NCBI RefSeq assembly: GCF_002162315.1
Contig: NZ_CP021416.1
Coordinates: 1,438,207-1,502,206, forward strand
Reading direction: 5' to 3'
Source of the DNA: Sulfurospirillum diekertiae
GTDB taxonomy: Bacteria > Campylobacterota > Campylobacteria > Campylobacterales > Sulfurospirillaceae
DNA: 64,000 nt
The notes under the pieces are model-generated. The model was given only the letters and a program-made list of their open reading frames with translations. It did not search any database and was not told where the DNA came from. Positions 48,518-57,106 of this stretch are shown here, piece after piece (the stretch's first letter is position 1; each line of letters opens with the position of its first letter). The position numbers and the translations under genes are program-made.

Positions 48518-49747
48518 TTAAGCTTTGCCTTGATTTCTTTTATTCTTCCCGCTAATGATAAAACGTAGGGCATTAAGTTTAATAAAGCCCGCTGCATCTT
48601 TTTGGTTATACACTTCATCTTCTTCAAAGGTGCAGAATGCTTCACTGAAGAGATTGTTGGTCTTAGAATCTCTTCCGATGACCGAAACATTGCCTTTATA
48701 CAGTTTAAGTTTTACGGTGCCGTTTACGGTTTCTTGCGATTTATCAATGGCTGCTTGCATCATCTCACGCTCTGGAGAGAACCAAAATCCGTTATAAATG
48801 GTTTTCGCATACGTTGGCATGATCTCATCTTTAAAGTGTGCCGCTTCGCGGTCTAGTGTAATGCTCTCAATGGCACGGTGCGCTCGAAGCATAATCGTAC
48901 CACCCGGTGTTTCGTAACAGCCTCTACTTTTCATTCCCACAAAACGGTTTTCAACGATGTCGATACGACCGATACCATGTTTACAGCCAAGCTCATTGAG
49001 TTTGGTAAGCATTGTGGCAGGACTTAATTTAATGCCGTTTAGTGCGACTGGATCACCTTTTTCATAGGTAATTTCAATCACTTCGGATTGATCAGGAGCT
49101 TTTTCAGGGCTGACCGTCCATCGCCACATGTCTTCTTCTGGCTCTGCTGCTGGATTTTCAAGAACAAGTCCCTCATACGAGATATGAAGCAAGTTTGCAT
49201 CCATAGAGTAGGGTGATTTACCCGGTTTTTTCTCAATTTTGATACCATTTTTTTCTGCATACGCGAGCAGTTTTTCACGAGAATTTAAATCCCATTCTCT
49301 CCACGGTGCAATGATGACAAGATCTGAATTCATGCTCAAATATCCCATCTCAAAACGAACTTGATCATTGCCTTTACCCGTAGCACCATGACTGACGCCA
49401 TCAGCACCCACTTGTGCTGCGATTTCTGCTTGACGTTTTGCGATCAAAGGTCTTGCGATTGATGTTCCAAGAAGATACTCACCCTCGTAAATGGCATTGG
49501 CTCTAAACATAGGGAATACGTAATCTTTAACAAATTCTTCTTTTAAATCTTCAATAAAAATATTTTCTGGCTTTATGCCCAAAGAGATGGCTTTTTTGCG
49601 CGCTGGCTCTAACTCTTCACCTTGACCGATATCGGCTGTAAAGGTAACAACCTCACATTTATACTCATCTTGGAGCCATTTTAAAATAATACTGGTATCA
49701 AGTCCACCTGAATAGGCTAAAACTACTTTTTTAACATCTTTTTTCAT
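48518..49747 (-). CDS. argG: Argininosuccinate synthase
   Basis: The 409-residue enzyme condenses citrulline and aspartate with ATP in arginine synthesis. [17 protein letters not shown] (about 8-24, the PP-loop), [13 protein letters not shown] and the later [13 protein letters not shown] are family motifs. The open frame extends 33 codons upstream, but MKKDVKKVV at ATG 49747 has GAGGA before it and matches the family start. It is separated from other arg genes. Its promoter must lie in the 156-base gap to the divergent S4 gene. Confidence 0.96.
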   Translation of the reverse strand: MKKDVKKVVLAYSGGLDTSIILKWLQDEYKCEVVTFTADIGQGEELEPARKKAISLGIKPENIFIEDLKEEFVKDYVFPMFRANAIYEGEYLLGTSIARPLIAKRQAEIAAQVGADGVSHGATGKGNDQVRFEMGYLSMNSDLVIIAPWREWDLNSREKLLAYAEKNGIKIEKKPGKSPYSMDANLLHISYEGLVLENPAAEPEEDMWRWTVSPEKAPDQSEVIEITYEKGDPVALNGIKLSPATMLTKLNELGCKHGIGRIDIVENRFVGMKSRGCYETPGGTIMLRAHRAIESITLDREAAHFKDEIMPTYAKTIYNGFWFSPEREMMQAAIDKSQETVNGTVKLKLYKGNVSVIGRDSKTNNLFSEAFCTFEEDEVYNQKDAAGFIKLNALRFIISGKNKRNQGKA

Positions 49748-49872
49748 AATACGAATCCTCACAGAATTTATAGAATTGCGTGATGGTAGCGCAAGTTTGT
49801 AAAAACTTTGCTTATGCTTTAGAGAGGCTTTTACATGTAAAGTCAAAAAAGCAAGTTTAAATATTCTTTTGA

Positions 49873-49878
49873 TAGAAT
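49873..49878 (+). promoter_or_regulatory. Putative -10 box for the S4-trpD-tsaE-lptB-rpoN run
   Basis: TAGAAT lies 26 bases before the ATG of the S4 gene, in the gap shared with divergent argG. A palindrome copy (49832) lies about 40 bases upstream. Confidence 0.4.
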
Positions 49879-49903
49879 GAGCATTAAATCCTAAGGATGG
49901 GGT

Positions 49904-50149
49904 ATGAGAGTCGATAAATTTTTAAACAGCGTGAATATCACCAAACGTCGCGCCATATCGGAAGATATGTGTAAAAATGGCGTTGTTTGCATCAACAATG
50001 CCATTGCAAAGCCTGCAAAAGATGTCAAAGTGGGTGATATTATTACGATTAATTATCTTGAAAAAGCAATGAAATACGAAGTTTTACAAATTCCTGAAGC
50101 CAAAACCATTCCAAAAACGAAACAAAACGAATACGTAAGGGAAGCGTAA
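49904..50149 (+). CDS. S4-domain RNA-binding protein
   Basis: The 81-residue protein is a single S4 fold: [23 protein letters not shown], then [25 protein letters not shown]. Such short proteins (YlxM/HP15-like, RqcP) bind structured rRNA or tRNA, in some bacteria the stalled 50S-peptidyl-tRNA complex. The exact role here is unknown. Its stop overlaps the trpD start. Confidence 0.9.
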   Translation: MRVDKFLNSVNITKRRAISEDMCKNGVVCINNAIAKPAKDVKVGDIITINYLEKAMKYEVLQIPEAKTIPKTKQNEYVREA

Positions 50150-51132
50150 TGAATTACCAAGAGGCCTATGAACAGTTTAATGCGCTCTTTGAAAATGAAC
50201 TAAGTTCCGAAGCAGCAGCACAATTTTTAGTCGAACTCTACGATCGAGGTGAGAGTTTTGAAGAGATCGCAGCCGCGGCAAATGTGATGCGCGAACACAG
50301 CATTAAGCTCGATATTCCAGCACACTTGAAAGCTGAATTGATTGACATCGTAGGTACGGGCGGTGATAAAAGTGGAACGTTTAACATCTCCACAACAACA
50401 TCCATCGTTTTAGCCGCACTTGGGTGCAAAGTTGCCAAACACGGCAGCGGTTCTGCCACTTCACTCTCTGGCAGTGCCGATGTACTTAAAGCCTTAGGAC
50501 TCAACCTGAGTTTAACACCTGAAAAACAGATCAAAATGCTTGAAGAGTGCGGCTTTGTTTTCATGTTTGCAATGAATCACCATCCGTGCATGAAGCATAT
50601 TATGCCCATTCGAAGAAGTCTCTCACACCGTACGATTTTCAATATGTTAGGACCTCTTGCCAATCCTGCGGGTACTCAAAAACAGATGATTGGTGTTTTT
50701 CATGTCGATTACATTGATCGTTTTAGCAAAGCGTTACGTGAGCTTGGCACAATGAAAAGCATGGTGGTAAGTTCTCTCGATGGTTTGGATGAAGTGAGCA
50801 TTACGGCTCCAACGCGTTACACGATGATTGAAAATAAAATCATCACAGAAGGCGAAATCAATCCAGAAGCATTTGGCTTTACCTTTGCTCCACTTGAGGC
50901 AATTAAAGGTGGTGATAGCATCCAAAATGCTGAGATTACGCGCTCAATTTTAAGAGGTGATGAGAAGGGTGCAAAACGTGATGTTGTACTCTTAAATGGT
51001 GCCTGTGCTTTAGTGCTAGATGGAAAAGCGAGAGATATACAAGAAGGAATTGCGCTCATGAAAGATGCCATTGAAAGCAAAAAAGCATGGGATAAACTGG
51101 GCGAAATTATTAAGCTCTCTTATCTTATATGA
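50149..51132 (+). CDS. trpD: Anthranilate phosphoribosyltransferase
   Basis: The 327-residue enzyme couples anthranilate to PRPP in tryptophan synthesis. VGTGGDKSGTFNIST (about 68-82, PRPP/Mg site), KHGSGSATSLSGSADVLKALG (about 98-118), NMLGPLANPA (about 164-173) and LDGLDEVS are the family motifs. It stands outside a trp operon, between an S4 gene and tsaE, so transcription is shared with housekeeping genes. Its stop overlaps tsaE by 4 bases. Confidence 0.94.
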   Translation: MNYQEAYEQFNALFENELSSEAAAQFLVELYDRGESFEEIAAAANVMREHSIKLDIPAHLKAELIDIVGTGGDKSGTFNISTTTSIVLAALGCKVAKHGSGSATSLSGSADVLKALGLNLSLTPEKQIKMLEECGFVFMFAMNHHPCMKHIMPIRRSLSHRTIFNMLGPLANPAGTQKQMIGVFHVDYIDRFSKALRELGTMKSMVVSSLDGLDEVSITAPTRYTMIENKIITEGEINPEAFGFTFAPLEAIKGGDSIQNAEITRSILRGDEKGAKRDVVLLNGACALVLDGKARDIQEGIALMKDAIESKKAWDKLGEIIKLSYLI

Positions 51133-51560
51133 ATCAATGTTATGAAAAAGTGTGTGATTTAGCGCACTTAATTGCTTTTGCTGAAGAGATAAAAAGTAAA
51201 CTTGGGAATTCAGGTGTGCTTTTATTACGAGGGAATCTCGCAAGTGGAAAAACCGCTTTCGTTAAAGCGTTCGCTAAAACACTAGGACTTGAAGAAGCAA
51301 TCTCGTCGCCAACCTTTTCGATTTTGCATGAGTATGATGAAAAACTGTTTCATTATGACATTTACCAATGTGGAAGTAATGGTTTTTTGCAAAGTGGATT
51401 GATCGAAAAATTAGATGTTGAAGGTTACCATCTCATTGAATGGGGTGATGCTGAGTTTGAAAAATTACTGCACCATTTTGGTGTTGAGTATAGTACAATC
51501 GATATCGAAACAATGGATTTAAAACGCAATTATAAGGTTCATATTAATGCATACGCTTAA
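51129..51560 (+). CDS. tsaE: TsaE, t6A37 tRNA-modification ATPase
   Basis: The 143-residue P-loop protein partners TsaB/TsaD in making N6-threonylcarbamoyladenosine at A37 of ANN-decoding tRNAs. LRGNLASGKTAFVKAFAK (about 35-52) is the Walker A, SSPTFSILHEY the conserved Thr loop, and LIEWGDA the Trp motif. The start is translationally coupled to trpD and the stop overlaps lptB by 14 bases. Confidence 0.94.
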   Translation: MNQCYEKVCDLAHLIAFAEEIKSKLGNSGVLLLRGNLASGKTAFVKAFAKTLGLEEAISSPTFSILHEYDEKLFHYDIYQCGSNGFLQSGLIEKLDVEGYHLIEWGDAEFEKLLHHFGVEYSTIDIETMDLKRNYKVHINAYA

Positions 51561-52269
51561 AGTTCAAGAATTACAAAAAGTGATTAAAAAAACAGAAATT
51601 ATTAAAGGGGTGTCCCTTGATGTTCAAAGTGGCGAAGTTGTAGGACTTTTAGGTCCCAATGGTGCGGGTAAAACAACCATGTTTTATATGATTTGTGGAC
51701 TTATCCCTCCAAGCTCTGGCGTTGTTTTTCTAGATAATCAGGATGTCACTCAAATACCTTTACATGTAAGAGCAAAATTAGGTATTGGTTACCTTCCTCA
51801 AGAATCAAGTATTTTTAAAGACCTGAGTGTGGAAGAGAACATTATGCTTGCCGCTGAAATTGTGTATCCCGATAAAGAGGAAGCAATGAAGCGCGTGGAA
51901 GAGCTTTTAAACTTGCTCAATATTGAACCTATTCGTAAACGCAATGGTGTGAGCCTTAGTGGTGGTGAGCGACGTCGTTGTGAAATTGCGCGTTCATTGG
52001 TTTTAAAACCCAAATTTCTCCTTCTTGATGAACCTTTTGCTGGGGTTGATCCTATTGCTGTTGCTGATATTCAAGGCATTGTACAAGAGCTCGCAAAACT
52101 GGATATTGGTGTTTTGATTACGGACCATAATGTACGCGAGACTCTCGCTATTTGTGATAGGGCGTATGTACTCAAAGATGGCGCACTGTTAGCCAGTGGC
52201 AGCAGTGAAGAAGTTGCTCAAAACAAACTGGTGAAGACGTATTATCTTGGTGAAGATTTCAGGTTTTAA
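51547..52269 (+). CDS. lptB: LptB, ATPase of the LPS export complex
   Basis: The 240-residue cytoplasmic ATPase drives extraction of lipopolysaccharide or lipooligosaccharide with LptFG. GPNGAGKTT (Walker A, about 36-44), LSGGERRRCEIARSL (signature), FLLLDEPFAGVDPIAV (Walker B) and DHNVRETL (H-loop) are complete and match LptB closely. A palindrome copy (51760) encodes Leu-His-Val. It sits directly before rpoN, the common bacterial arrangement lptB-rpoN. Confidence 0.95.
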   Translation: MHTLKVQELQKVIKKTEIIKGVSLDVQSGEVVGLLGPNGAGKTTMFYMICGLIPPSSGVVFLDNQDVTQIPLHVRAKLGIGYLPQESSIFKDLSVEENIMLAAEIVYPDKEEAMKRVEELLNLLNIEPIRKRNGVSLSGGERRRCEIARSLVLKPKFLLLDEPFAGVDPIAVADIQGIVQELAKLDIGVLITDHNVRETLAICDRAYVLKDGALLASGSSEEVAQNKLVKTYYLGEDFRF

Positions 52270-52287
52270 TAGATAAGGAGATTGGTT

Positions 52288-53559
52288 TTGAAACTTAGGG
52301 TTTCTAGCACACAAACAACCAAACAAAAGTTCTCCTCAACGCTAAGAGGTTGGCTTCCTATACTTCAAGCCAATTTGGATAGTTTGGTGGAAACATTAGA
52401 ACCCTTTGTGCAAGAAAATCCTTTTATCAGTGTCAAATCAGGTTCAGAAACACCTGAAAAACATTTTGAAAAGAAAAGTTTTTTCTCCGAAGTGGCTAAA
52501 ACATCGGTTTCAGATACCATTGAGGCACTGACTTTAGATAAAAAATCACTTTATCAAGTTCTCAATGAACAGGTCAATCCACCACTTTTTCCTACTGAAA
52601 AATCGCAACAAGTCGCGTATGAAATCATTGAAAATATTAATTCTGAAGGATATTTTGAAATAGCAGCATTAAGCGAAATTGCAAAAAAGTTAGGCATGAA
52701 AATTGAAGAAGTTGAAAAGATACGACAGCGCTTTGCTTACCTTGAGCCTTTGGGTATTGGAGCTCTTGATTTAAAAGAGACCTTCTTATTCCAACTTCAA
52801 GACCTTTCATTAGACAATGAACTCTATGACATGGTAGAAATGCTGATTATCAACTTTGAGACTATCGAATCCTTTAGTAAAGAACCACTGTTTCATGATG
52901 CCCTCGCTATTATTAAACGATTCCACAACCCTCCTGCAATTGATTTTATGGAAGATGAAAAAGAGGTTATTCCTGATATTTTTATCTATGATCTTGAAGG
53001 TGCAATTGAAGTCAGACTCAATGATGCGTATTATCCTGAAGTGATTCTCGACACTGAAGGACTTGATGAAAATCATAGTTTTGTCTCTCAAAAAATTAAA
53101 GATGCTAAAGACCTTATTGACGCTCTTGAGATGCGCAAAGCAACGCTCTATAAGATTGGATTGATGATTGTGGAGTATCAGTACGATTTTTTCTTTGGCA
53201 AAGCGATAAAGCCGATGAAACTTAAAGACTTAGCTGATGATCTAGGACGTAATCCCTCAACCATTTCACGTGCCATTGCGGGAAAATACCTTTCCTGTAG
53301 CCGCGGTGTTATTCCTTTAAAACAGTTTTTTGCTACGGCGCTTGAAGAAGATATTTCGAACAGTGCTATTAAAGAATATATGATTGAACTTGTTAAAAAT
53401 GAGAGTAGAATAAAACCTCTGAGCGATATTAAACTTCTAGAACTGATAGAAGGAAAATTTAACATCAAAATGGTACGAAGAACCATTACAAAATACCGAC
53501 AACAGTTTAATATCGCAAGCTCATCTGAGCGTAAAAAACTCTACACTCTTAAATTTTAA
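52288..53559 (+). CDS. rpoN: RNA polymerase sigma-54 factor
   Basis: The 423-residue protein has the Gln/Leu-rich activator-interacting region I (about 1-45), a core-binding domain (about 95-270), the helix-turn-helix (about 315-340: LADDLGRNPSTISRAI) and the RpoN box near 407-416 (VRRTITKYRQ). TTG 52288 is the start since AAGGAG at 52275-52280 lies 7 bases before it. An in-frame TTG at 52282 abuts it. Sigma-54 drives the middle flagellar genes in Campylobacterota, and flgH is in this window. Confidence 0.95.
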   Translation: MKLRVSSTQTTKQKFSSTLRGWLPILQANLDSLVETLEPFVQENPFISVKSGSETPEKHFEKKSFFSEVAKTSVSDTIEALTLDKKSLYQVLNEQVNPPLFPTEKSQQVAYEIIENINSEGYFEIAALSEIAKKLGMKIEEVEKIRQRFAYLEPLGIGALDLKETFLFQLQDLSLDNELYDMVEMLIINFETIESFSKEPLFHDALAIIKRFHNPPAIDFMEDEKEVIPDIFIYDLEGAIEVRLNDAYYPEVILDTEGLDENHSFVSQKIKDAKDLIDALEMRKATLYKIGLMIVEYQYDFFFGKAIKPMKLKDLADDLGRNPSTISRAIAGKYLSCSRGVIPLKQFFATALEEDISNSAIKEYMIELVKNESRIKPLSDIKLLELIEGKFNIKMVRRTITKYRQQFNIASSSERKKLYTLKF

Positions 53560-54386
53560 GCACTCTTTGCATCGGCATGCCTGAAGTGCATTTTGAGCAT
53601 TTCATAGGCATTTTGAACCTCTTGAAACTTTGCCACATACTTTACATGTAAATCACCATCATAAAGGCCACAACTATCTGGATGATATTTTTTTACCAGT
53701 GTAAGATAGTTACTGCGAATCATATCAAAAGAGTCTTCCATTTTACATCCAAGCACACCAAAATACTCTTCAAGTAAAGAGAAGAGGGCGTTATGTCGGC
53801 TTCTCTTAGCACGTTTTGATACAAAACTCTTTTTGTAGGCTAAAAAATCGTCCATAAAATAAGAAAACTCTACAAAACAACCAAACAACTCTTTTTGTGC
53901 CAAGAGTTTTTCTAAAAGACGCACAGTAATATCTGAGTTCGGATAGAGCGTAATCGTGCCATTTTTTGGGCGAATTCTGACCAAATGGTCTTTAAAATAG
54001 CTTTTCAGATAGGAAGCAAAAAGCGTATTGTGTGACCCCATGTAAAAGACAACAGCATAATTGTCTTCAATGGAGAGATTAATGCTCATTTTTTGAAGGA
54101 CTTGATTGGATTTGAGAAGCGAAATCTTGATGCTTTTATCTATTGTATTTTCGATGATACGTGCTTGTTCGACATTACCTGTTTTTCGCAAATAAATTTT
54201 ACTGATCAATTTTAAAAAGTAACGGCGTTGCACTAACTCATCTTGCTCTTTAAAAATAATCATTTTATCTTTGCGTCCAATCTTTTTTTGAAAGTTTTTA
54301 TCGGCAATATTTTGCAAAAAATAAAAGGTTTTTGAATCTTCTTGTATTGTAAGTGCAAGCATATCATGAGAGAGAGAAAGGTGCAT
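53556..54386 (-). CDS. J-domain protein with unknown N-terminal part
   Basis: Residues 1-190 of this 276-residue protein match nothing I recognise. The C-terminal 65 residues form a J-domain with the HPD signature (KKYHPD) that stimulates DnaK ATPase. No Gly/Phe region or zinc centre is present, so it is not DnaJ itself but a specialised co-chaperone, similar in layout to the DnaJ-like Cj0954c type of C. jejuni. It converges with rpoN with a 4-base overlap. A palindrome copy (53642) encodes Leu-His-Val in the J-domain. Confidence 0.85.
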   Translation of the reverse strand: MHLSLSHDMLALTIQEDSKTFYFLQNIADKNFQKKIGRKDKMIIFKEQDELVQRRYFLKLISKIYLRKTGNVEQARIIENTIDKSIKISLLKSNQVLQKMSINLSIEDNYAVVFYMGSHNTLFASYLKSYFKDHLVRIRPKNGTITLYPNSDITVRLLEKLLAQKELFGCFVEFSYFMDDFLAYKKSFVSKRAKRSRHNALFSLLEEYFGVLGCKMEDSFDMIRSNYLTLVKKYHPDSCGLYDGDLHVKYVAKFQEVQNAYEMLKMHFRHADAKSA

Positions 54387-54450
54387 CTATCCATCCTTTT
54401 TGTATCAAGTTATTTACCTTGAAGCAAAAAGAATTCCAAGTTTTAAAAAA

Positions 54451-55176
54451 TTATATCCAAATGGCATCTTCATCTAAATTTGGATTGCCTTGAAGTGTCT
54501 GATAAGGGGTATAAGACGCTTTATATTTAAGGCTTTGACACTCTTTGACATAATAGCCAAGGTAGATCCATTCAAGATCATACTCTTTTGCCAAAATGAT
54601 CTGCTCGTAGATGGAAAGTCTTCCTAAAGAGAGTTTTTCAAAATCAGGATCGTAGTAAAAATAGATCGAGGAGATGCCATCGTCTAAAAAGTCAATAAGA
54701 TCAACACCGATAAGCTTTTCACCCTGAAAATAAAGTACCTCTTTTCCAAAATTATGTGCGCCACTTACATAGAGTTCGTGGTAACTTTGTGGCTTCAGGT
54801 TGTAGTATTGCCAGCCTCGTTTTTGTTCCATATGACGATGATATTTATCATAAAGCTCAAGATGTTCCGTGCTAATGGTTGGTGCTTGAATGACATAACG
54901 AATACCTTCTGCTTTTTTGAAAACACGCTTAGCAGAACGTGAAAAATTGTAATTTATAACATCAATACGTAGGCTTAAACACAATTTACAGTTTTGACAT
55001 TGTGGTCTTGAGTAGTAGTTTCCAAATCGTCTCCACCCACGTTCAATGAGTTCTTGATTGAGCTCCATTGTCGCATTTTCAATGTACTTATATTCCATGC
55101 GTGTTTTACAGTCATCAAGGTATGAACATTTCGTTTCTAATGTTGAAAATTCAATAATGCGTGAAAATGATCTCAT
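54451..55176 (-). CDS. bpt: Aspartate/glutamate leucyltransferase (Bpt, ATE family)
   Basis: The 241-residue N-end-rule enzyme adds Leu from Leu-tRNA to N-terminal Asp/Glu, marking proteins for ClpS/ClpAP. The N-terminal Cys pairs (SYLDDCKTRMEYKYIENA, CQNCKLC) and the C-terminal GNAT-like domain (GVDLIDFLDDGISSIYFYYDP, LGRLSIYEQI, YLGYYVKECQSLKYK) are the ATE_N and ATE_C motifs. It lies between the J-domain gene and a small coiled protein. Confidence 0.92.
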   Translation of the reverse strand: MRSFSRIIEFSTLETKCSYLDDCKTRMEYKYIENATMELNQELIERGWRRFGNYYSRPQCQNCKLCLSLRIDVINYNFSRSAKRVFKKAEGIRYVIQAPTISTEHLELYDKYHRHMEQKRGWQYYNLKPQSYHELYVSGAHNFGKEVLYFQGEKLIGVDLIDFLDDGISSIYFYYDPDFEKLSLGRLSIYEQIILAKEYDLEWIYLGYYVKECQSLKYKASYTPYQTLQGNPNLDEDAIWI

Positions 55177-55179
55177 GGA

Positions 55180-55351
55180 TTAGTCTAGTTTTCTAACTCC
55201 AGAGTTTTGCATAAACTTTTCAAATTGGTCATGAAGTTTTTTTTCTTTTTTCTTGCTTTTGTTCTGTAATAAGTTTTTCTTGAACATTTTTTTCTTCTTG
55301 ACTTATTTTCTCTTTGAGTGATTTAAGATCATCAAATAAAATTCCTTGCAT
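55180..55351 (-). CDS. Small coiled protein, apparent frameshift
   Basis: ATG 55351 begins MQGILFDDLKSLKEKISQEEKN, a highly charged helix. The frame as written ends at 55229. Removing one base from the T8 run at 55237-55244 (plus view) extends it to KRKKLHDQFEKFMQNSGVRKLD, ending at 55180 just after bpt. About 57 residues result. The charged coiled-coil layout and the conserved-looking C-terminus suggest a real gene. Function is unknown. A palindrome copy (55363) lies 12 bases before the start codon. Confidence 0.6.
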
Positions 55352-55482
55352 TGCGTATGCCTTTACATGTAAAAATAAACAAGGTTTGATTATAGCAAAA
55401 TTTCGTATGAAGAAGTTGCAATACATTCTGACAATGTTTAATGGATTGCCAAGCGAAGTACAGAAGTCATTAGTTTTTTAAA

Positions 55483-55549
55483 TCAGAATACTCCCAATCA
55501 AGCTCTCTAAACTATGTATATCCTAAATCATAGTTTAGAAATATTCTGA
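55483..55549. repeat. Nested inverted repeats
   Basis: TCAGAATA (55483-55490) and TATTCTGA (55542-55549) enclose CTAAACTATG (55507-55516) and CATAGTTTAG (55529-55538). Both arm pairs are perfect (8 and 10 bp). The shape resembles a structured RNA or a miniature element. Confidence 0.75.
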
Positions 55550-55854
55550 AAAATCAGTACGTTTTGAACTTTTCAATCACCTTTTTTAAATGATCCATAC
55601 GCATTGTGACATCGGATATGTACTTTTCTTATTGAGAGCAGGATAGGAAAAGAAAGTTAGGAGTGTCGCGGAATAAAAGCCTACTTGCAAAAGAATAAGC
55701 TATACCGAGAGGGTGGTGACGAAGAGAGAAGGAAGAAGCAGTGATTTAATAAGTATTAACTTATCATTGAGGTATGGTTTAAGCTAAGAGTCTATACTTT
55801 CACTTGTAACACACATACCTCCTTTCTGTAAATAACCTACCAATTTTTAAGATG

Positions 55855-55890
55855 AATGCTCGAATTGCCCGGTTCGAGCGTTTCTTTTTC
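55855..55890 (+). terminator. Rho-independent terminator in the long gap
   Basis: AATGCTCGAA (55855-55864) pairs with TTCGAGCGTT (55873-55882) over 10 bp with one G-T, around the loop TTGCCCGG, and TTTCTTTTTC follows. The T-rich tail is on the plus strand, so it ends plus-strand transcription. No gene lies directly upstream on that strand. Confidence 0.75.
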
Positions 55891-55954
55891 TTCCAAATAT
55901 CTTAAATACTTCCTTTTTCATCACAAATTTCTTCTAACCGATAATATTATTGGC

Positions 55955-55960
55955 TATAAT
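55955..55960 (+). promoter_or_regulatory. Putative -10 box for sbcDC
   Basis: TATAAT lies 28 bases before GTG 55988, which is preceded by AAAGAAG as ribosome-binding site. Confidence 0.5.
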
Positions 55961-55987
55961 CGAATGAATTAATCATAAAGAAGTATC

Positions 55988-57106
55988 GTGAAACTGATTC
56001 ATTTTTCGGACACGCATTTAGGCTTTAACGATTTAGATGTCATCAATGAGCTCGGTATCAATCAACGTGAGGCTGATTTTTACGATGCTTTTTCGCAAGT
56101 TATTGAGCAGATTAAAGCGATAAAACCCGACTACATCATCCACACAGGCGATCTCTTTCACCGTCCATCTCCCAGTAACCGAGCTATCACTTTAGCTCTT
56201 GAGCAATTCAAAATCATCGAAGCGCTTAACATCCCATTTATCATGATAGCAGGCAATCACTCCACCCCACGTACCAATTTAAGCTCTCCCATCCTTAAGA
56301 TATTTGAAAACTTTAAAAATGTTTATGTTTCGTACAATCAAGAGTACAAAAAAATTGAGTTTGAAGATGTCGTCTTTCACACTTTGCCGCATATGCACGA
56401 TGAGACAAAAGCCCTTTCTCAAATCGAACTGTGCGAAGCAAATATTGATACAACCAAACGCAACATCATGATGCTTCATTGCTCTGTCGGTGCGCACTAT
56501 CTCATGGCAGAGTTTGGCGAGTGGGTGTATCCGCACGATAAAGAGAGCCTTTTTCCCAAAGTGGATTATGTAGCCCTTGGTCATTGGCATGGCTTTGGAA
56601 AAGTAGGCAAACACGAAAACGTTTACTATGCAGGTTCCACTGAACGTACCAGTTTAAACGACAAACGAAACTCCAAAGGTTTTGCTCTTGTCACGCTCGA
56701 AGAATCTTTACATGTAAACTACCACGAGATACAAATTCGCCCCATTAAAACCTATGAGATTGATTGTGAAGACTACGAGCGCTCCGTTGAGTCTTTACAT
56801 GTAAACGATACAAAAGACGCTCTTGTCGAAGTCAAACTGACCAACCTCACCCCATTGCAGTCCATCGACATCCAAACACGTGACATCAAAAATCTCTTTG
56901 GCGAAGCCTTACATGTAAGTATCAAAAGAGAGTTCAAACAAACCAGCGGTGAAGCTACACTAAATGACATCGAAGCCCTCTCGTTGGAAACGTACTTTTT
57001 AGAACACATCAAAGAAGAGAGTCAGCCTGAAGAGTTTGAGCGACTCAAAGGAAAAATCCAAGGCTTGTTTAGTGCCTACGAAGAGGTGAGCGATGATACT
57101 CTCTAA
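55988..57106 (+). CDS. sbcD: SbcD/Mre11-type nuclease subunit
   Basis: The 372-residue Mn-dependent nuclease subunit acts in DNA double-strand break and hairpin processing. SDTHLG (about 8-13), HTGDLFHRPSPSN (about 53-65), AGNHS (about 88-92) and ALGHWHG (about 196-202) are the calcineurin-like phosphoesterase motifs with all metal ligands. The C-terminal part (about 265-372) is the SbcC-binding region. The start is GTG 55988. It overlaps sbcC by 14 bases. Three palindrome copies (56708, 56795, 56909) all read Leu-His-Val. Confidence 0.94.
   Translation: MKLIHFSDTHLGFNDLDVINELGINQREADFYDAFSQVIEQIKAIKPDYIIHTGDLFHRPSPSNRAITLALEQFKIIEALNIPFIMIAGNHSTPRTNLSSPILKIFENFKNVYVSYNQEYKKIEFEDVVFHTLPHMHDETKALSQIELCEANIDTTKRNIMMLHCSVGAHYLMAEFGEWVYPHDKESLFPKVDYVALGHWHGFGKVGKHENVYYAGSTERTSLNDKRNSKGFALVTLEESLHVNYHEIQIRPIKTYEIDCEDYERSVESLHVNDTKDALVEVKLTNLTPLQSIDIQTRDIKNLFGEALHVSIKREFKQTSGEATLNDIEALSLETYFLEHIKEESQPEEFERLKGKIQGLFSAYEEVSDDTL

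Larger units (their letters stand above)
55427..55987. other. Long non-coding stretch with inverted repeats
   Basis: No credible gene is seen in these 560 bases. They hold nested inverted repeats (55483-55549), a short frame with stops on both sides (about 55660-55744), and a strong terminator (55855-55890). The stretch is larger than any other gap in the window and separates the minus-strand bpt group from sbcDC. It could hold a small RNA or the remains of a lost gene or mobile element. Confidence 0.6.

Noticed and set aside
55690-55744. Short frame reading KAYLQKNKLYREGGDEERRKK, reminiscent of the GGDEREQKK stretch of gajB near 61771
   Set aside because: Only about 20 of 30 bases agree without gaps, the frame is closed by stops on both sides, and charged low-complexity sequence explains the likeness.
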